This document shows, piece by piece, positions 5,277 to 10,656 of a stretch of DNA of 10,656 bases. The translations under genes and the position numbers were made by a program. The notes beneath the pieces were generated by a model. That model did no database searches. It was given only the letters and a program-made list of their open reading frames with translations, and was not told the origin of the DNA. Each line of letters begins with the position of its first letter. Position 1 is the first letter of the stretch. Source of the DNA: an uncultured Gammaproteobacteria bacterium. Lineage in GTDB: Bacteria > Pseudomonadota > Gammaproteobacteria > GCA-001735895. The stretch lies in NCBI GenBank assembly GCA_937980285.1, contig CALJQI010000434.1, positions 1 to 10,656 on the forward strand, written 5' to 3'.

Positions 5277-7685
5277 TTAGCTTTCTTTCTGCTGCACTTC
5301 GCAGATCGCCTGGGCCACGTCTTCCATGGTTTGCAGCCGGTCCTCGAGCTCGACCGCCATCATTTCCTGCACCAGCCGGCTGACGTGCTCCCCGACCTCT
5401 TCCCTGATCTCGAGCGCCGGCACCGCCTTGCCTTCGAGATGCTGGAACAGCAGGGACATGGGCTCCCCGGTATAAGGCAGCTGACCGGTGAACATGGCGT
5501 AAGCGATAATGCCGAGCGCGTAAATATCGCTGCGATGATCCGCATCGAGACCCTTGGCGCGCTCGGGCGACAGATAGGCAGGGGTGCCGATTATCGACCC
5601 GGTCCTGGTCAGGGTTGAATCGCTATTGGAGGTAGCCGAAGCGATACCAAAGTCGACGACCTTGACCAGGCCCTCGTCGTTGATCAGGATATTACTCGGC
5701 TTCAAATCCCGGTGGATTACGTCCTGGTCATGCGCCGCGGCCATACCTTTGGCAACCTGAAGCAGGATATCGAGTCCCTCGTCGACCTCGAAATGTTTTT
5801 TCTCGCGCAGGCACTCATCGATACCACGGCTCTCGAAGTACTCCATCGAGATCGCGCTCAGGTTATCCTTGCTCAACATGTCGTGGATGCGAATGACGTT
5901 GGGGTGGCTGATCTTGCGCGAATACTTGACCTCGCGCAAAAAACGCTCGAGCGACGAATCTTCCGCGGTCAACTCGGGGTGCATGAATTTCAGGATCAGC
6001 GTTTCTCCGACCATTTCGTCCTTGGCCAGCATGACCCGACCCATGGCGCCTCGACCGATTTCCTTATCGATACGGAATCGATCCAGCCACAGATCGCCCT
6101 TTTTCAGCTCTTCGATATTGTGGAACTGCGGTTGCGCGGCGGCGAGCTCTGCTACCGACACGTGCTCGGTCTTTTCGGTGTCGACGTTCTGGGTTTCGAA
6201 CTTGAGCAGGCGGGTGTCGAAATAAGCCTCCTGATCGACATTGAGCGCGGGTAAATCGTACTCCTGGGTCAATCGATTGACGACTTCGCCGGCGGTATCG
6301 CGCACCGTGGCCTGCAGTTTCGGCACCTTTTGCATCAACTTGTCGCGTACCGTCCTGCCATGCCGCCGGGTGGCGAGCTTGCCGATGGTTTCGAGCGCTT
6401 CGCGCTGTACCAGCGCCTCGGGCATTCGCAGGCAGGCAAAGGCGATTTCGAGGCCTTTACTGAATCCCAGCTCACCAATCGCCCTGAGCACCGCGGGCGC
6501 CGATTCAGCGTAGGTTTCCACCACTTTCTTCAGAATGCCTATCGATTCGCGCTTGTTGGACAGGCCGATTAACTCGATCGCGCCTTCGCGCACCTGCCAG
6601 TTTTCGTGCATCGCGTTATCCCAAAGCTTCTTCAGATCGGATGGATCGCTGCTTTGTGCGGAAAACTTCTGCGCCTGCTCGCGGATGAATTCGTTATCAT
6701 GCTCGGTCAAACCTTCCGCGGCCGCGTAAAGCTTGTCGTTACCAAATCTCTGCAGGCACTTCAGCGCCTGTTCCTTACCCCACCACTCCTGCTGACTGAG
6801 CAGGTTCAAAAACTTTTCCAGCCCTGCCGGGGTAACGTACTTGACGAATAACTTGATAAAAATTTCGCGAACTTCATCCGACTTGCCGCAAGTCCATGGC
6901 GCCAGTTTCGGCACCAGTTCCTCATCGGCCTGCAACTGCAGAATTTCGAGCGCCATCTCGCCCTCCACCTGGGACATGGATTCGACAAATGGCAGCAAAA
7001 CCGAAGCGTCAAACCTGACCGGCAGATTTTTCAGGGCTTTCAGGGCTTCGATAACAACCGTCCTGTTGTCATCGGTTAGAAACCTGGCAATCAACTGCGC
7101 CACCGCCGGCTGCTCTACCCGGGAAAAATAGCGCAGCAACATGATCTTGATCGACGGGCTGCCGATTGCATCGGGCTCGATGCGCAACAGGTCTAGATCG
7201 AGCGGTACCTGCGATTGCTCCGCCAGCTTGAGCAATTGCTCGGCGTGAGATTTTTCGAGCTTGAGCGCATTGACAATAATCTGCTCGGGCTTCAGCTTGT
7301 CTCGCTGACCCGCGAGAACCTCGATTATCTCAGTCTTGGAAACGTCGGATTCATGCAGTTTTTTGAACAGCTTGCTGGGATTGACCTGGTCCGTTTTGGC
7401 CAGAATCGAGGCCGCGGTAACGCGAATATTGGTATGGTCGTTGTCGAGGCTGTTGAGAAACAACTCCTCGCTGCCCGACTCGACGTTTTCCAGGCAGATC
7501 TCGATCAACATAGCCTGGTGCAGGCCGGAAGTTTCCGGGATTACCTGGATTAAATGCTCCAGCGAGTCCTTCGAAGACTGGCGCAGTTTCTCGATTAGCT
7601 TGATGCCCTTCGGGCTTTCCAGATCGTCACAATCGAGAAACTGCTTCAGCGTTCTTTTGTAAAGAATGGAGCCTAAAACTGCCAT
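5277..7685 (-). CDS. HEAT-repeat protein with C-terminal Ser/Thr protein kinase domain
   Basis: The 802-residue protein joins about 475 residues of alpha-helical HEAT-like repeats (best seen at 80-100, 180-220, 355-440) to a Hanks-type kinase (about 535-795) through an acidic linker (480-530). The kinase looks active. It has the glycine loop GRGAMG (544-549), ATP lysine K566, helix-C glutamate E585, catalytic HRD 658-660 with K662 and N665, DFG 678-680, SPE 706-708 and the conserved arginine R783. The TLTRTGSIIGTP segment (691-702) provides possible activation-loop phosphorylation sites. There is no transmembrane helix, PASTA or FHA domain, so it should act in the cytoplasm, with the repeats probably docking substrates or sensing a partner. 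The substrate is unknown. It follows clpB after 110 bp with its own -10 box and precedes bolA by 19 bp. The ATG lacks a clear Shine-Dalgarno sequence. Confidence 0.9.
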   Translation of the reverse strand: MAVLGSILYKRTLKQFLDCDDLESPKGIKLIEKLRQSSKDSLEHLIQVIPETSGLHQAMLIEICLENVESGSEELFLNSLDNDHTNIRVTAASILAKTDQVNPSKLFKKLHESDVSKTEIIEVLAGQRDKLKPEQIIVNALKLEKSHAEQLLKLAEQSQVPLDLDLLRIEPDAIGSPSIKIMLLRYFSRVEQPAVAQLIARFLTDDNRTVVIEALKALKNLPVRFDASVLLPFVESMSQVEGEMALEILQLQADEELVPKLAPWTCGKSDEVREIFIKLFVKYVTPAGLEKFLNLLSQQEWWGKEQALKCLQRFGNDKLYAAAEGLTEHDNEFIREQAQKFSAQSSDPSDLKKLWDNAMHENWQVREGAIELIGLSNKRESIGILKKVVETYAESAPAVLRAIGELGFSKGLEIAFACLRMPEALVQREALETIGKLATRRHGRTVRDKLMQKVPKLQATVRDTAGEVVNRLTQEYDLPALNVDQEAYFDTRLLKFETQNVDTEKTEHVSVAELAAAQPQFHNIEELKKGDLWLDRFRIDKEIGRGAMGRVMLAKDEMVGETLILKFMHPELTAEDSSLERFLREVKYSRKISHPNVIRIHDMLSKDNLSAISMEYFESRGIDECLREKKHFEVDEGLDILLQVAKGMAAAHDQDVIHRDLKPSNILINDEGLVKVVDFGIASATSNSDSTLTRTGSIIGTPAYLSPERAKGLDADHRSDIYALGIIAYAMFTGQLPYTGEPMSLLFQHLEGKAVPALEIREEVGEHVSRLVQEMMAVELEDRLQTMEDVAQAICEVQQKES

Positions 7686-7704
7686 ATTATTATCATTCTG
7701 ACAT

Positions 7705-7739
7705 TAATCCTGCACGCAAGCTGTCGTTCTACAGGATTA
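7705..7739. repeat. 8-bp perfect inverted repeat at the kinase promoter
   Basis: TAATCCTG (7705-7712) and CAGGATTA (7732-7739) are perfect inverted arms separated by 19 bases. The upstream arm overlaps the TATAAT box of the kinase promoter. That arm would not be transcribed, so a DNA operator is more likely than an RNA hairpin. The regulator is unknown. Confidence 0.5.
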
Positions 7740-7741
7740 TA
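7736..7741 (-). promoter_or_regulatory. Predicted -10 box (TATAAT) of the kinase-bolA unit
   Basis: A perfect TATAAT is present on the minus strand. Transcription should start near 7729, giving a leader of about 44 bases to the kinase ATG at 7685. At 16-18 bases upstream only poor -35 matches are seen (GTCTTT-like), so the promoter may need an activator. Confidence 0.5.
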
Positions 7742-7795
7742 GCCGCAAAATGAACGAAAAAGACTAGCAGCTACCTATTTTATGCGCACCAGTTC

Positions 7796-10384
<2,589 letters not shown>

Positions 10385-10410
10385 TGATACAGTCCTCTAA
10401 ACATTAAAAA

Positions 10411-10447
10411 CTATGGGGTTATGTAGGTGTGCCGCGCTGTTTTTCAA
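10411..10447 (-). promoter_or_regulatory. Candidate clpB promoter, heat-shock-like but unusual spacing
   Basis: On the minus strand GTTGAAA (TTGAAA at 10442-10447) resembles the -35 of sigma32 promoters, and CCCCATAG (10411-10418) resembles the sigma32 -10. They are 23 bases apart, longer than the usual 13-17 or so. TACATA (10420-10425), 16 bases from TTGAAA, could serve as a sigma70 -10. ClpB is generally heat-induced in gammaproteobacteria, so a promoter here is expected, but which elements are used is unclear. Confidence 0.45.
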
Positions 10448-10464
10448 CCCCGCGGAGGGCAGTA

Positions 10465-10656
10465 TTACGTGATCCAGATCAAGGAAGCCATGCGCCCGGT
10501 GACCGCGCTTCGACGATAGGAGTAAAATAGTCGCTGATCGCGATAGCTGCAGTGCGTATCACGGAATACCCGGTCGACGCCCTGCCGTTGCAGCACTCGC
10601 TCGGCGAGTCCGCCGAGATCGCATAACCAGTGGCCCGGACCATGCGCGCTGAAGTA
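10465..10656 (-). CDS. pgeF: PgeF / YfiH (polyphenol oxidase-like) C-terminal fragment
   Basis: Only the last 63 codons and the TAA stop are inside the window; the 5' part lies beyond the right edge. The end reads FYSYRRSAVTGRMASLIWIT, the highly conserved C-terminus of the YfiH family (DUF152, formerly called laccase-like). In E. coli the protein removes L-serine wrongly attached in place of L-alanine in UDP-MurNAc, protecting peptidoglycan composition. The catalytic zinc/copper ligands lie upstream and cannot be checked here. The stop is 80 bp before clpB, matching the rluD-pgeF-clpB order of gammaproteobacteria, with no obvious terminator in the gap. Confidence 0.9.
   Translation of the reverse strand, partial: YFSAHGPGHWLCDLGGLAERVLQRQGVDRVFRDTHCSYRDQRLFYSYRRSAVTGRMASLIWIT

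Noticed and set aside
7755..7775. Possible clpB terminator (TAGCTGCTA followed by GTCTTTTT on the minus strand)
   Set aside because: The stem is only three base pairs with a 3-base loop, too weak to call.
10432..10455. CCGCG/CGCGG inverted repeat between pgeF and clpB
   Set aside because: Five-bp GC arms with a 14-base loop and no T-run; easily expected by chance and not terminator-like.

Overview
The window comes from a bacterial chromosome, most likely a gammaproteobacterium. The best evidence is gene order. The end of a PgeF (YfiH) gene sits directly upstream of clpB, as in the rluD-pgeF-clpB cluster of E. coli and relatives. An FmdB-type zinc-ribbon gene lies directly upstream of aspS, a common gammaproteobacterial pairing. 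ClpB aligns with E. coli ClpB without a numbering shift up to the second ATPase domain, and AspRS resembles the Pseudomonas enzyme closely. A marine or other non-enteric lineage is plausible, but I cannot name a genus. No rRNA, tRNA, CRISPR array, insertion sequence or phage gene was seen.

Layout from left to right, all on the minus strand unless stated: nadA (quinolinate synthase, C-terminus cut by the window edge); aspS (aspartyl-tRNA synthetase); a small FmdB-family zinc-ribbon protein; a three-helix membrane protein of the TfpX/TfpZ pilin-accessory family; on the plus strand, a spermidine-synthase-like SAM-dependent methyltransferase, divergent from the TfpX-like gene; bolA; a large cytoplasmic protein with N-terminal HEAT-like helical repeats and a C-terminal Ser/Thr protein kinase; clpB (disaggregase); and the last 63 codons of pgeF. 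Coding density is very high. No gap exceeds 150 bp, and the gaps hold promoter-like elements, one convincing Rho-independent terminator (fmdB/aspS) and several inverted or direct repeats placed on predicted promoters.

Most of the window is housekeeping: NAD synthesis, translation, protein disaggregation, BolA stress/iron-sulfur function and peptidoglycan-precursor editing by PgeF. The less ordinary parts are the HEAT-repeat/kinase fusion between clpB and bolA, probably co-transcribed with bolA, and the compact divergent pair of a TfpX-like protein and a degenerate spermidine-synthase-like methyltransferase with no pilin gene in view. AspRS carries His30 and Gly81, the pair I associate with non-discriminating (tRNA-Asp/tRNA-Asn) enzymes of the Pseudomonas type, which predicts a GatCAB amidotransferase elsewhere in the genome. 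I see no clearly new multi-gene system; the kinase gene is the best candidate for new biology.
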